This document shows positions 39,986 to 50,304 of a stretch of DNA of 64,000 bases, piece after piece. The notes beneath the pieces were generated by a model that made no database searches, had not been told where the DNA came from, and saw nothing but the letters and a program-made list of their open reading frames with translations. The DNA lies in assembly GCA_009746045.1 (NCBI GenBank), contig RPFO01001188.1, forward strand, positions 1 to 64,000, read 5' to 3'. The DNA comes from Mesostigma viride (Eukaryota > Streptophyta > Mesostigmatophyceae > Mesostigmatales > Mesostigmataceae). Both the position numbers and the translations under genes were made by a program. Within the stretch, counting starts at the first letter, position 1, and each line of letters opens with the position of its first letter.

Positions 39986-40304
39986 CTAATTCCCAACAGC
40001 GTCCCGATCTAATTCCCGGCAGCGCACTCGACGTCGCTCTCGCGGACCACGACGCCTCGGGTCCCTGACGACCGCGGCGTCGAACCAGGCGCACATGGCG
40101 CGGCACAGCGTCCTGGGGTCCATCGGCGCGCGGACACTCGGGACATTCCGCGCGTCCTCGACCGCCCCACAGGACACGGGGGGGCGCGAGTGGATCGACC
40201 TCCATGGGGGTGACAGACGGGGAGGGGTCCGGCACCGCGGCGGGACCGTCGGACTCGCCCGGCGTCCCGGCGAGACTATCGGACACGTCCCGTGTCTCGT
40301 TCAT
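39986..40304 (-). pseudogene. Small frameshifted ORF
   Basis: From ATG 40304 (MNETRDVSDSLAGTPGES) a Pro/Ser-rich frame reaches the CCCCCCC near 40178-40184 on the plus strand. After a one-base shift it continues CGAVEDARNVPSVRAPMDPR...CRAMCAWFDAAVV to a stop at 39986. About 105 residues in total, no recognised family. The frame change again sits in a homopolymer. Confidence 0.35.
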
Positions 40305-40539
40305 TCTACCGCGCGCGCTTCTATCGTTGAGAGGGAGAGAGGAAGGGATGAGGGGAGACGAGGGTCTCGGCGGCTTATGTAGGCGCACTCCTCCCGATCC
40401 TCCAATCCGACGCGATCCGATCCTCCGATCCTCCGAACCGACACGGGAGTCCCGCGGATCCGGCGCGCCGTACGTGGACCTCCCCGTGGACCTTCCCGTG
40501 GATCTCCTCGTGCCAGGACCCTACCCGTCCCCGAATTTC

Positions 40540-41125
40540 CCGCCAAAACCGAGCGATCCGATTGGTCGCTACTCGAAGCGCCGCGCCATCCGTCACATCG
40601 GCGAAACGGAGCGATCCGATTGGCCGATACTCGGAGCGCCGCGCCGATTCGGCCCGAAACGGGTGCATTCCTCTGTTCCACCCTCCCTTTTTGCCCTCTT
40701 CACCCCCTTTTTTGACCCCCGAAAACCCCCTTCCCGACCCCCGAAAAAGGCCTGTTCCGGTGTTCCGGCCCACCCCCCCTGGGCCGGTATCATTTGAAAA
40801 AAAAAATTTTTTGGGACCGAAATCCTCCGTTTCGGACTTAGCCGATTTCGGCCTCCTCTCTCTCTCTTCCCTCTCTCTTCCCTCTCCCCTCTCCCTCCGA
40901 TTCGACCCGATTCGGCCCGATTCGACCCGAGTCGGCCCGAGAGTCCCCGATCCGACCCGAGAGTCCCCGATCGACCCGAAACTCCCCGAGTCAGCCCGAG
41001 ATCTCCACGGAGAGCGCCGCGCCGATTTCCCCCAAATTCCCGCCAAAACCGAGCGACCCGATTGGTCGATACTTGGAGCGCCGCGCCACCCGTCACATCG
41101 GCGAAACCGAGCGATCCGATTGGTC
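40540..41125. repeat. Partial copy of the foldback repeat plus CGATCCGATTGG tandem motifs
   Basis: Contains one arm of the foldback element (GGCCTGTTCCGGTGTTCCGG to CTCTCTCTCTTCCC, 40750-40890). It also has three copies of GAGCGATCCGATTGGTCG(C/A)TACT(C/T)G(A/G)AGCGCCGCGCC and a run of ATTCGGCCCGA/GAGTCCCCGA repeats. No gene is supported. Confidence 0.7.
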
Positions 41126-41129
41126 GCTA

Positions 41130-42003
41130 CTTGGAGCGCCGCGCCGATTCGGCCCGAAACGGGATGTGCATCCCTCCGTTCCACCCTCCTTTCCGCCCTC
41201 TGAACCCCCTTTTTTGACCCCCGAAAACCCCCTTCCCGACCCCCGAAAAAGGCCTGTTCCGGTGTTCCGGCCCACCCCCCCTGGGCCGGTATCATCTGAA
41301 AAAAAAAATTTTCTGGGGCCAAAATCCTTCGTTTTGGACTTAGCCGATTTCGGCCTCCTCTCTCTCTCTTCCCTCTCTCTTCCCTCTCCCCTCTCTCTCC
41401 TCTCCCTTCCCGTCTTTACATATCCAGGGTATAGGGTTCTATTTATTTATTTTTCCTAGAAATCAGTTTATAAAATGATACCAGCACGCCCCCTCCGGGA
41501 ATAGGAACGGTATATATAGGCGGCTATTCGTCCTATTTAACCGTGGGGCGTGAATAGGACGCCGTCTCATATATCCTATTTCCGGGATGGCGTGCCGGTA
41601 TCTTTCTATAAACTGATTTCTAGGAAAAATAAATAAATAGAACCCGTATACCCATGGATATATAGGGACGGGAAGAGAGGGGAGAAGAGAGAGGGAGAGG
41701 AGAGAGAAAGGAGAGGGAGAGAGAAAGGAGAGGGAGAGAGAAAGGAGAGGGAGAGAGAGGAAGGAAGGGAGGGAGAGAAAGGGGAAGAGGAGAGGCCGAA
41801 ATCGGCTAAGTCCGAAACGGAGGATTTTGGTCCCAGAAAAATTTTTTTTCCAAATGATACCGGCCCAGGGGGGTGGGCCGGAACACCGGAACAGGGCTTT
41901 CTCGGGGGTCGGGAAGGGGGTTTTCGGGGGTCAAAAAAGGGGGTGAAGAGGGCAAAAAGGAGGGTGGAACAGAGGGTGCACCCGTCTCTGGCGCGGCGCT
42001 TAT
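41130..42003. repeat. Foldback (palindromic) element, copy 1
   Basis: Two arms of about 350-400 bp are inverted repeats of each other around a centre near 41545. Each arm, reading inwards, has GGCGCCGCGCC, CACCCCCTTTTTTGACC, GGCCTGTTCCGGTGTTCCGG, a CCGGTATCAT string, AAAAAATTTT, a pyrimidine tract and TTCTAT(T/C)TATTTATTTTTCCTA. The same element occurs in reverse orientation at 51801-52653. No ORF of substance; it behaves like a MITE or foldback transposon. Confidence 0.8.
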
Positions 42004-42004
42004 A

Positions 42005-42280
42005 GTTCCGTCAAATCCGCCGACGCCACGTGGCACTCTCTATGTCAACGACGCCAATTCTCGCGTCCAATCGGATTCGCCGAATTTCGGTTACGCCTCC
42101 GCCTCCCCCGCCTTCCCCGCCCTCCCCGTGGCCCCCCGCCTTCCCCGTGGCCTCCCCGCGTCCCTTCGACTCCTCTACGGCCACGCTCCACACCGGCCGC
42201 GCCAAATCTCCCGTCCAATAGAACCTCGCCACGTGGCACTCCACACCGGCCGCGCCGAATCTCCCTTCGTCCAGAGGAAT
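42005..42280. other. Unique spacer, no gene seen
   Basis: GC-rich spacer between the foldback element and the next repeat array; a CTCCACACCGGCCGCGCC(G/A)AATCTCCC string occurs twice (about 42187 and 42240). No supported gene. Confidence 0.3.
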
Positions 42281-42600
42281 CGCCCGGCGACGTCTTCCTC
42301 TGCAGGACCTCGTCTCCAGAGGAATCTGTGACGACTTCCTCTGCAGATGAAGCAACCTCGTGTCCAGAGGAATCAGCCCGGCGACGTCTTCCTCTGCAGG
42401 ACCTCGTCTCCAGAGGAATCACCCCTGTTACGTCTTCCTCTGCAGATGAAGCAACCTCGTGTCCAGAGGAATCAGGCATCACACACCTCGTGTCCAGAGG
42501 AATCAGCCCGAATCGTCTCACATCAGAGAGGATTCACACTGTGATCTCTTCCTTCCAGAGGAATCAGGCATCACACACCTCTCCCCAGAGGAATCGGCCA
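42275..42600. repeat. CCAGAGGAATC interspersed repeat array
   Basis: Eight copies of CCAGAGGAATC spaced 30-60 bp apart, together with a recurring GTCTTCCTCTGCAG(G/A) string. Spacing is irregular and the intervening sequences are themselves repeated, so it is a minisatellite-type array rather than a CRISPR. Confidence 0.85.
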
Positions 42601-42665
42601 GAGTAAGCTCGGTTTCAAGCCGAGTCCGCCCTCCGCCCCCTGCCTCCGCCGGCGCCCGCGCGCGC

Positions 42666-43142
42666 TCACGTCCGCGGCTTGCTGCCCAGCATCTCGAGCC
42701 GCAGCACGAGCGTCCAGTCGCCCACGACGGGCCGCGCGCCAGCGGTCAGCGGGCTGGCCGCGTCCAGGTGGCACACGCGCACGCGGAACGAGCCCCCGTC
42801 CCTGAGCAGCCGCGGGTTCGCGACGGGCAAGTAATTCTGCTGGTTGACCACGGTGACGTCGGACGCGAGGTTCGAGAGCGCCGTCTCGGCCGCCAACAGC
42901 GTCATCCCCCCGTCCGCCGCCCCGAGGAACCCGTCCGAGTAGATCCCCACGACCCGGCTGGTGCCCGCGGGCACGAAGCCCTTCACACACGCGTAGAGCA
43001 GATGCATCTTCCACCGCGGGCCGAGCAAAGGCGCGGACTCGTCGGCCGACACGGTCACGACCCACTCGTTGGCCGCACTCGTGGTCGCGTCGGTCACGTT
43101 GGCCGCGTCGGAGTGGATCGTCAGCACGCGCACGTCGGACAT
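42666..43142 (-). CDS. Probable virion structural protein (beta-rich), unknown family
   Basis: 158 residues, intact, ATG 43142. Beta-type throughout: VRVLTIHSDAANVTDATTSA, WKMHLLYACVKGFVPAGTS, VNQQNYLPVANPRLLRDGG, ending GDWTLVLRLEMLGSKPRT. Alternation of hydrophobic strands, an aliphatic end and no membrane helix recall small jelly-roll or minor capsid proteins of eukaryotic DNA viruses, but I cannot assign it. Followed 66 bp downstream by another minus-strand gene. Confidence 0.45.
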   Translation of the reverse strand: MSDVRVLTIHSDAANVTDATTSAANEWVVTVSADESAPLLGPRWKMHLLYACVKGFVPAGTSRVVGIYSDGFLGAADGGMTLLAAETALSNLASDVTVVNQQNYLPVANPRLLRDGGSFRVRVCHLDAASPLTAGARPVVGDWTLVLRLEMLGSKPRT

Positions 43143-43208
43143 GGTTCGGGTCCGGATCCGGATACGATTCGCGCAGAAGATTTCGCCGGCCGCCGCCGGG
43201 CCCGTCGG

Positions 43209-43760
43209 CTAAAAATAGACGATCTCGTCGTCCACGGACAGCTCCTCCTCGACCGCGCCCGCCGCCGCGAGCGCCGCCAGCTCCTCGTCCTCGTCCCCCT
43301 CGATCCCGACGATCGCGTCGTGCGTGCGGTCGTACCCGTCGGCCGCGGTCCCGGCCGCGAGCTCCATGACGTCGAACTCCTCGAGTCCCTTGGGTATGAC
43401 GTAGGCTACCGCCATGACAATCCGTACGACGCGGATGCCGATCCGCACCGCCCTGGCCACGCGCGCCCCCTTGGTGCCCAGGTAGCTCTGCAGCCCGCCC
43501 ATGTTAAAAGCTTTAAGGGGCGAATTGAACTTCAGGAGGGCCTGCAGCCCCCCCTCCCGCTTGATGGCCTCCTTAATGATCCGCGAGCCCACTTTCCGGA
43601 ACAGCAGCTTGAGCACGCCATTGAACGCGGTCTGGAGGAACCCGGATGGCTGCTGCACGGCCGGCGGGATCCCCTGCGCGGCGGCGAGCTGCAGCATTCG
43701 CTTTCGGCGGGCGTCGGGCGCGGCACCCTCCCGCCTGTGGTACGGCGACGCGACGGTCAT
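43209..43760 (-). CDS. Basic/hydrophobic virion-like protein, unknown
   Basis: 183 residues from ATG 43760 (MTVASPYHRREGAAPDARRK). The frame is also open upstream through the minisatellite, which is not coding. A basic N-terminus is followed by FLQTAFNGVLKLLFRKVGSR and a hydrophobic, Arg-containing helix AVRIGIRVVRIVMAVAYVIP. The C-terminus is very acidic (GDEDEELAALAAAGAVEEEL...DDEIVYF). It may be a membrane-active or core protein. Same strand as and downstream in order from nothing recognisable. Confidence 0.45.
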   Translation of the reverse strand: MTVASPYHRREGAAPDARRKRMLQLAAAQGIPPAVQQPSGFLQTAFNGVLKLLFRKVGSRIIKEAIKREGGLQALLKFNSPLKAFNMGGLQSYLGTKGARVARAVRIGIRVVRIVMAVAYVIPKGLEEFDVMELAAGTAADGYDRTHDAIVGIEGDEDEELAALAAAGAVEEELSVDDEIVYF

Positions 43761-43944
43761 GTGGGAGTTCGGAGATACTTCCCCCGTACACATTTTTCCC
43801 CGTACTCCCCCGCATTCCCCCAACCTCCGCGTACTTCCCTCCAATCCATACACGCCACGTGGCAGGCACAGGACGCGCCAAGTGACATCGTCCGAATTGC
43901 GGTTACGACCCCCCCCAACACCTCCCTGGATATCCGCCTGCCCG

Positions 43945-44310
43945 CCCGCGGACGTCTTGAATGTCCCTCGGTCCTGCGGACGTCTGGAATGTCCCTCGGT
44001 CCCGCGGACGTCTGGAATGTCCCTCGGTCCTGCGGACATCTGGAATGTCCCTCGGTCCTGCGGACATCTGGAATGTCCCTCGGTCCCGCGGACATCTGGA
44101 ATGTCCCTCGGTCCCGCGGACGTCTGGAATGTCCTCCGGTCCCTGGACATCCGCGCTGTCCCTGGGTCCCCGGACATCTGGTATGTCCCTCAATCCTGCG
44201 GACATCTGCTATGTCCTCCGGTCCAGCGGACATCCGGACTGTCCCTGGGTCCCCGGACACCTGGTATGTCCTCTGGCCCCTGGACATCTGGAATGTCCTG
44301 GACCCTGTTG
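43945..44310. repeat. 28 bp minisatellite
   Basis: About 12-13 units of CATCTGGAATGTCCCTCGGTCCTGCGGA and variants, decaying towards the right. All frames remain open, which explains ORFs rich in DIPDVRGTEGHS-like strings on the minus strand. Confidence 0.95.
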
Positions 44311-44754
44311 CGTACCCTTGGGCCCCTGGAGAGTCCCTGTCTTCCTTGGCCTCCCTGGGAATCCCTAGATATCCTGGGATTTCCTGGGAAATCCATAGAC
44401 CCTGGGAACTATCCGCAACCCCCTGGGAACTAACCAGCAACTAGTAGGAACTACCGCGAACTACCGGGAAGCGTACGGGAAGCGTACGCGAAAGTCCCTT
44501 GGGGGTCACGTCGCGAAGCGGTTGAGAGTGCCCGGGAGGGGACATCCTCGACGGCGAGTCCTTCTGCGCGGTCAAAATTTTTGCAGAGTGACCCCGTTTT
44601 CCTGGGGAATGGCCAGGCAGACATTAATAATAATATGAATTACCCTAATTCCTAATGGACCTATGGAGAACTCATTGTCATGGAGAACATCATGCCTTTA
44701 TTAATTCAATTGCCATGGTAGGTCATTATCATGGCTATCAATTAGCCACTTATG

Positions 44755-45297
44755 TCACCAGCCAGCAAACATGGCATTGAAATCCAGGGGGGTGCTGGGG
44801 TTAAACAACATTCCCTGCATCGTCCCGTGGCCAATTATGGGAGGAGGGCAGACGGCCTCCATCACCCCGTGCAAACGAAGGTGCATTGACCACAGCTCCA
44901 GCATTTCCTCTCGCGTCACGGGAACGTGCCCTCCCGCTGGTAGGTTGCGGGTAGACGAAAACGTGGCAGCCATCGCCTTGACCGCATCGTCGCAGCCCGT
45001 GTTCAGACTGGTCACCTCGACGAGCTCCTGTTCGCCGCTGTCCCACGTGATGTGAAACAGCAGGACGCGTCCGCCATCCTCTGTCACGGGGCCGAGGCAC
45101 GCGTCGTGGATCGCGCGAACGGGGGATTCGTTGTCGACGTCGCTCAGACGCTGTTCGAATTCGCCATGCTCGCGACAGACGCGCCTCAGCGACGTCCTGG
45201 CATCGCGCAGTCGATTCGCGAGCTGGCTGCACGCGACGTGCAAGCTTTCAACCATCGCCATCGCCTCGGCCCCTGCGTTGGTGGGCCTGGGATTCAT
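44755..45297 (-). CDS. Unknown protein, left-arm copy
   Basis: 180 residues from ATG 45297 (MNPRPTNAGAEAMAMVESLH). The middle has a coiled-coil-like segment (CSQLANRLRDARTSLRRVCR). A compact beta region follows (VLLFHITWDSGEQELVEVTS). Then TREEMLELWSMHLRLHGVME and a Pro/Ile-rich end finishing NAMFAGW. No recognised family; the WDSGEQELVEV strand pattern is chromo/Tudor-like only in a loose sense. Identical gene in the right arm at 56047-56589. The copy number and intact frame in both arms suggest it is used. Confidence 0.5.
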   Translation of the reverse strand: MNPRPTNAGAEAMAMVESLHVACSQLANRLRDARTSLRRVCREHGEFEQRLSDVDNESPVRAIHDACLGPVTEDGGRVLLFHITWDSGEQELVEVTSLNTGCDDAVKAMAATFSSTRNLPAGGHVPVTREEMLELWSMHLRLHGVMEAVCPPPIIGHGTMQGMLFNPSTPLDFNAMFAGW

Positions 45298-46154
45298 GGC
45301 GTCGTCGTCGGATATTGCGTGAGTTTCGTCGACGAAAATGGAAAGGGGAGACGATGGCAATGCGTGGGAAGACGTCGACGCAATATAAACGCGTTCCAGA
45401 CGCTGGCGTTACGTCCTAACCGTCTCCTGTCCGCTGGCATTTCCCTAAATGACCTGGAAATGCATCGGTTGACAGACAACAATGCCGAACGCTGCTCGCT
45501 TTTTAGACCTCAAAATTTAGTATCTACGCGTTTAGGGCGATGCCCCGGATCGCATGCATCTATAGATCGTTAAATATCGTTAAATATCCGATTCGTGTGC
45601 CCCTTCTTCGTGCCAGGCGACCATCGCTTTCGTTAGATATCCATTTGCTGCACTGGCGAGCTTCGCGCATCTCGTCTATTGTGCCGTCGCCACATGGCAC
45701 GAAATGTACTATACATGCGTCCTGGTACAGTGATATCGCCTGTCGTCGCGCACCTTTTTGTCTCTAGGCCTTTTCGAGTCGAAATCGCCCAAGTCCTTGG
45801 CCTCGGCGGGCAGTCCGAGGGCCTAGGGCGCGTGCGACGCGTCGTGGGGCGTCGATACTACATGCGTGGTACGGCGGGCACGGGAACTAAGCGTACCACG
45901 TCGTACCGTCCACCAACGTGACCAGCCTGCGCGGGGCGCGGGGAATTAACGGGGCGTACATGGAATTTTACTTCAGACGCTACGGATCTACTTCAAAGTA
46001 CTCCAAACTAGCCGACGTACGTTTGAAGTACGGAAACCCACGTTGTACTAGTTTGTACTACCCAACTGGCCAGTGACGTAAGTTTGAAGTACGGAAACCC
46101 ATGTTGTACTAGTTTGTACTACGCCATACGTGTCCCAGCCATCGCGCGAGTCAT

Positions 46155-46465
46155 CTGCCACGTGTCAGTCATCGACGGTGTCACGTGTCAGTCATCGACG
46201 GTGCCACGTGTCGGTCATCGACGGTGCCACGTGTCAGTCATCGACGTGCCACGTGTCAGTCATCGACGGTGCCACGTGTCAGTCATCACCGGTGCCACGT
46301 GTCAGTCATCGACGGTGCCACGTGTCGGTCATCGACGGTGCCACGTGTCGGTCATCGACGGTGCCACGTGTCGGTCATCGACGGTGCCACGTGTCGGTCA
46401 TCGACGGTGCCACGTGTCGGTCATCGACGGTGCCACGTGTCGGTCATCGACGGTGCCACGTGCGA
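46155..46465. repeat. 23 bp tandem repeat with CACGTG core, left arm
   Basis: About 13 units of GTGCCACGTGTC(G/A)GTCATCGACG. Each unit carries CACGTG, the palindromic G-box/E-box core bound by bZIP and bHLH factors in eukaryotes. Lies between the unknown gene and the nuclease-like gene, so it could serve as an enhancer; this is inference. Confidence 0.9.
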
Positions 46466-46586
46466 TGATCCTACTGTGTCATGTGTAAATCTTTAATGGG
46501 GTTCTATCTAATCATTTATCTAGGAGAGTCGGTTAGGTGTAACGATATCATGTTTCTATTATGAACCGTTGTTATAAAGCAGTCTA

Positions 46587-47676
46587 TTACGCGTCCGCGA
46601 CCAACGGGACGATGGTGCGCCACTCGGGGGACGTTTCCGTCCATCCGTCATAGTACAGGTACACGGCCCGGACGAACGCCCCGTGGCTGCCGGGGCAGGA
46701 CTCGGGCCTCGCGCACCATCGGAGGTACGACTTCAGCGTCTCCATGCGCTTTAGGAGCGACACCGACCGGTTCCGCGCGCGCCCCCCGTCGTCGACGCGG
46801 AAGCCGTCGGGGTTGTATCGAATGAACAGCGTCGGCATGCCCATCGCCTGGCCCACGTTCACCATCCTGGTCTGCTCGCACTCGCAAGCATAATGCATGT
46901 GCTGGTGCTCGTCCACCTCGAGCACCAGCACGTGGGTCCCCGCGTCCCACACGAAATCCGGACGGACGCGGACGCACGCGCCGCCGTCGATCATGCGGTC
47001 GTGCGTCTCGTAGGGGGGCAAGGACCCCGCCGCGATCTCCGCGTCCAGGAACGCCTTGACCTGCATCTCGTGTCGTCTGGCAATTTTGGCGGCGCGGTCC
47101 GGGTCGCACGTGGGACAGCGGCCCGACGCGTCGAGGATGTCGTCCAGGCCGCATACGCTGCACGGATGGAGCGCGACATTACGACTGTCCGCGGGGGCGT
47201 GACACTCGCAATAACGGACGCCCTCCAGGTCGTGGGTCCCGAGCTCATTACACTCGGAGCACCGCATGCGGGGGTATCTGACATCCCCCCTGCGCTTATG
47301 GGACGCGCATCGACTCGCGGAGTGACCGGGCAAGCCGTACCACGCGAAGACGCCGCACCCCGGCTCAGTGCATCGTCTGGACACGACGTTGACCGTGTCG
47401 GGCGTTCTGTGTACGGCGCACCGAGATGGACGTTGGTCGCCAGCGTAGCCGTACGACGGGTGCCGGCCGCATCCCGGCTCCTCGCACCGTTTGTTCATTA
47501 TGTCGAACATGCCCGGCGTTTTGTGTACGGCGCACCGAGATGGACGTTGGTCGCCAGCGTGGCCGTAGACTGGTTGTCGATCGCACCCCGGCTCAGTGCA
47601 TTTTTGTTCTTTATGTCGAACATGCCCGGCGTTTTGTGTACGGCGCACCTAATCGGACGCCTGCGCCCACGCGGCC
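46587..47676 (-). pseudogene. Truncated left-arm copy of the EsV-1-7/nuclease gene
   Basis: Encodes the same C-terminal nuclease-like domain and the last three EsV-1-7 repeats as the right-arm gene. The inverted repeat ends inside the coding region, so the N-terminal five repeats are missing. A one-base deletion near 47605 (AAAAATGC here, AAACGATGC in the right copy) also breaks the frame. No proper start codon precedes it. It is a by-product of the duplication that made the inverted repeat. Confidence 0.8.
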
Positions 47677-47689
47677 GGACGGGGTGAGA

Positions 47690-48198
47690 GATCCGCACCC
47701 CCCAAGAACTCCTCACATCGGACGGGATGGCGCGATGGGCGAACACGCCAGCCAATCAATTTGTGTGGCGCATCCGAATCGGATCTCTTGTGGGACCCGA
47801 TCGCGGCCGTCACTCGGGCGAGATTGGCCCGTCCGATTGGCGGATCCGCGATTGGCGTGCCGTGGATACGCCCGTCCAGGTCCGTCCAGAAGAGGGCCAA
47901 TCACCGGACGGGATTGGCTCGTCCGATTGGCGGCCGGGGGAGGCAGCCGTCCGATCGGGACTGGCTCGCCCGATTGGCGTGCCCGTGATTGGCGTGCCGT
48001 GGATACGTCCGTCCAGGCCCGTCCGCGCCGGCCAATCACCCACCGTCGATCTCGCCAATCGCTCCCGTGCGTCGATCCCGTAACCGCCGGACACCCGAGG
48101 ACTACATAGTGGGCACAGGACCCGGGTCTTGTCATTCCTTCGACCATCACTCCAGCAAACCAGCTCCCAGCTAGCCTCCCACACTTCTCTATTTTGCC
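47690..48198 (+). promoter_or_regulatory. CCAAT-box-rich upstream region of the SET gene
   Basis: Between 47745 and 48065 the string ATTGGC or its complement GCCAAT occurs about a dozen times on both strands, often as CCGATTGGC. This is the CCAAT-box core bound by NF-Y. The cluster ends about 140 bp before the first ATG of the SET gene. Function as a promoter is inferred from density and position. Confidence 0.5.
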
Positions 48199-49708
48199 AT
48201 GGCATCGGCTGCTACCGTTTCTTCCCCCAACCCCTGCACCGCCGCCAAGGTCCGCGCGGTAAGCGATTCTTCCCCTTCGAACCGCGGCTTCCTTCGCCCC
48301 GCCTCCCTGGTTATCACACACGATCTGACCCACCGTTTCTTCCCTCACCTGTTTGCCCGTGCGCCTGATCGCCCGTTTCTTCCCCGACGCAGGCCAAGCG
48401 CCCCCGACACGAAGAAGAATTCGAGAAGAACGAGCGCGCCGCGCAAAGCTGTTCCGGCGGATGTTCCTGTCCCGTGAGCTGCACCTGGCCCCATGACCGG
48501 GTGCAACGGCCAGCTAAAAATGTACGTGTCGGCCCCCGTGACCCCGGGGTGCCCGACGCTCGAAGTGGGCGCCCAGCTCGGGATGCTCGAATCTTCCCTC
48601 AACGACCGGATCCGCGTCAGGGCGCTCCCGGCTAACGACCCGCACGGCCCGTTCGGCGCGTTCGCCGGCCGGGACTTCAAGGCGGGAGACGAGATCGGGG
48701 TGTACGGCGGCGCCCTGGTGCGGTACTACAGGCTGCCAGACGGAGATCTGGACACGTCGTCCGCCCAGGTGAAGACGGACGGATGCTACCGTCTGACGCT
48801 CTTCGACGGACGGACGTACGCGGTGTGCCTGGAGGCGGACACGTACTGCAACGAAACGGCCTTCATCAACCACGAGGGCCGGGCATTCAGAACTGCGAGT
48901 TCAAGACTCCCAACGACGCGTTGCTGTCCTCCCGCGTGTACGCCTTGAGGGACATCCGCGAGGGGGAGGAACTCCTCATCAACTACGGCGACAGCTACTT
49001 CAACCAGGCGCCGGATACGGTCGACGCGCCCGCGCAGCCCCCCGTGCCCAAGAGGCCTCGCACGGCGCGGCGCCAGGAGTCCAGCGCGTCGAGCGCGCCG
49101 ACGTCCGTCCAGACCGCCCGAGTATCCGTCCCGTCCTCCTCCGTCCCGTACGCCCTGCCCGTCCAGTCCGTTCCGTCCGCCCTGCCCGCACCGTCCGCCC
49201 TGCCGGACTTCTCGGCCCGCATAGGCGACTGGCGCGCGTTCGGGCCGCAGACCCAGCGCGTCGTGGCGGCGCTCGTGAAGGACACCGCGTGCGTCCTCGT
49301 CGGTAAGCGTTACGAGGACTCGGAAGGCCGTGCATCGAGAAGATCCCGGAGCTCAAGCCCCGCCTGGGCCGGCCAGAGGAGTGGCTGGCCCAGCCCGACG
49401 GGCCGACTTCGGCGCCCGTCTTCACCCGCTGCGTCGCCATCGGCCGTACGATCGGATTGGTGCCCCTGCGGGACTTTCCGTCCACCCCGCTGGCCTATAT
49501 GCCGTCCGTCGACGACCTCAACGAGTGCGGACTCGGCCGGGCGAGGCACGGCTCCGTCATCCTGGAGACCGAAACGGCCGCGGACGGTTCGCAGTGGGTT
49601 CGCGCCGTGGCCCTCGTGAAGACAACCATTGCCCGGCCCACTGTCGCGTCGTACCACGCGCGCGGGCTGACGCCCGCCCAGCTCTTGCTCGCCGCCCGCT
49701 CCTGCTGA
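48199..49708 (+). pseudogene. SET-domain protein (putative lysine methyltransferase), intron and frame changes
   Basis: Exon 1 starts at ATG 48199 (MASAATVSSPNPCTAAKVRA). A GT-AG intron runs 48259-48392, and exon 2 continues AKRPRHEEEFEKNERAAQSC. A frame change near 48475 leads into the SET domain: HGPFGAFAGRDFKAGDEIGV, then ETAFINHEG, then (after a second change at GAGGGCCGGG near 48880) QNCEFKTPNDALL and GEELLINYGDSYF. These are the AdoMet-binding and catalytic Tyr motifs of SET enzymes; viral SET proteins that methylate host histone H3 are known. The C-terminal part contains FSARIGDWRAFGPQTQ and, after a third change near 49325, GRTIGLVPLRDF to the stop at 49708; it is shared with the next gene. 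AATAAA lies at 49794. Confidence 0.6.
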
Positions 49709-49793
49709 GCGGCGACGATCCTATCGAATAGCCCCGGGGGCTATCATGTGTACATGTAGATAGCGACTTGTGATTAACACCATTTTATTGATT

Positions 49794-49799
49794 AATAAA
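49794..49799 (+). terminator. Polyadenylation signal after the SET gene
   Basis: AATAAA 86 bp after the stop codon, followed by a T-rich stretch. A matching signal follows the paralogous gene at 51508. Confidence 0.5.
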
Positions 49800-50304
49800 G
49801 CCTTGCCTGCATGTTCCCGTCTCAAGTCTCAACATCATGCACACGTAGGACGCTAAGTCCCAAGTAGGCAGTCCCGACCGCGGCCGCGCGCGATGACGTT
49901 AGAGTAGCAGGACGCCGGGACAGTCCCAATGTCGCAAAGTCCCGAAAATGGCTAAGTCCCGAAATCGCTAAGTCCAGGCCGCGGTATGGCTCGCCGGCGT
50001 CCCATTGGTGGATACTAACATACATTGGTGGATACTAGCGCATCTCCACGGTAACGATGGCGCGGCGCGGGAGATGCCCGGCCCATCCGACGGTCGGCCG
50101 TGATTGGCACACGATCGGCGTTATCCACGGAGGGTGATTGGCAACCCTCCGATCGCGGCGAATCCGGAGCGTCCGTTCGCCCACGAAAAACGCATAAAGA
50201 GGAGGACAACCGGACTGTCCGGGCATCCTGCTCTCCAGCTCTCTCGAGTACAGCTCTCCAGCTCTCTCCGACTCTCCAACTCTCTCCCCACCAATTCTTC
50301 CTCC

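Larger units (their letters stand above)
44572..47677. repeat. Left 3.1 kb inverted repeat of the 12.2 kb module
   Basis: Matches 53664-56772 in reverse complement almost base for base. Visible differences are one substitution near 45570, a 3 bp deletion near 46510, and single-base deletions near 47605 and 47663. The outer end begins TCAAAATTTTTGCAGAGTGA. The inner end fades within the EsV-1-7 coding repeats at about 47677. Confidence 0.95.

Noticed and set aside
42275-42600. Possible CRISPR array
   Set aside because: The repeat is only 11 bp, spacing is irregular and the spacers are themselves repeated; the context is eukaryotic and there are no cas genes.
43945-44440. ORF with repeated DIPDVRGTEGHS-like units
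   Set aside because: It is the translation of a 28 bp minisatellite and extends into the true gene (43209-43760) only because the frame happens to stay open.
45540-45921. Two short ORFs in each inverted arm (75 and 80 residues)
   Set aside because: They overlap each other, lack motifs and have composition unlike the neighbouring genes; not supported.
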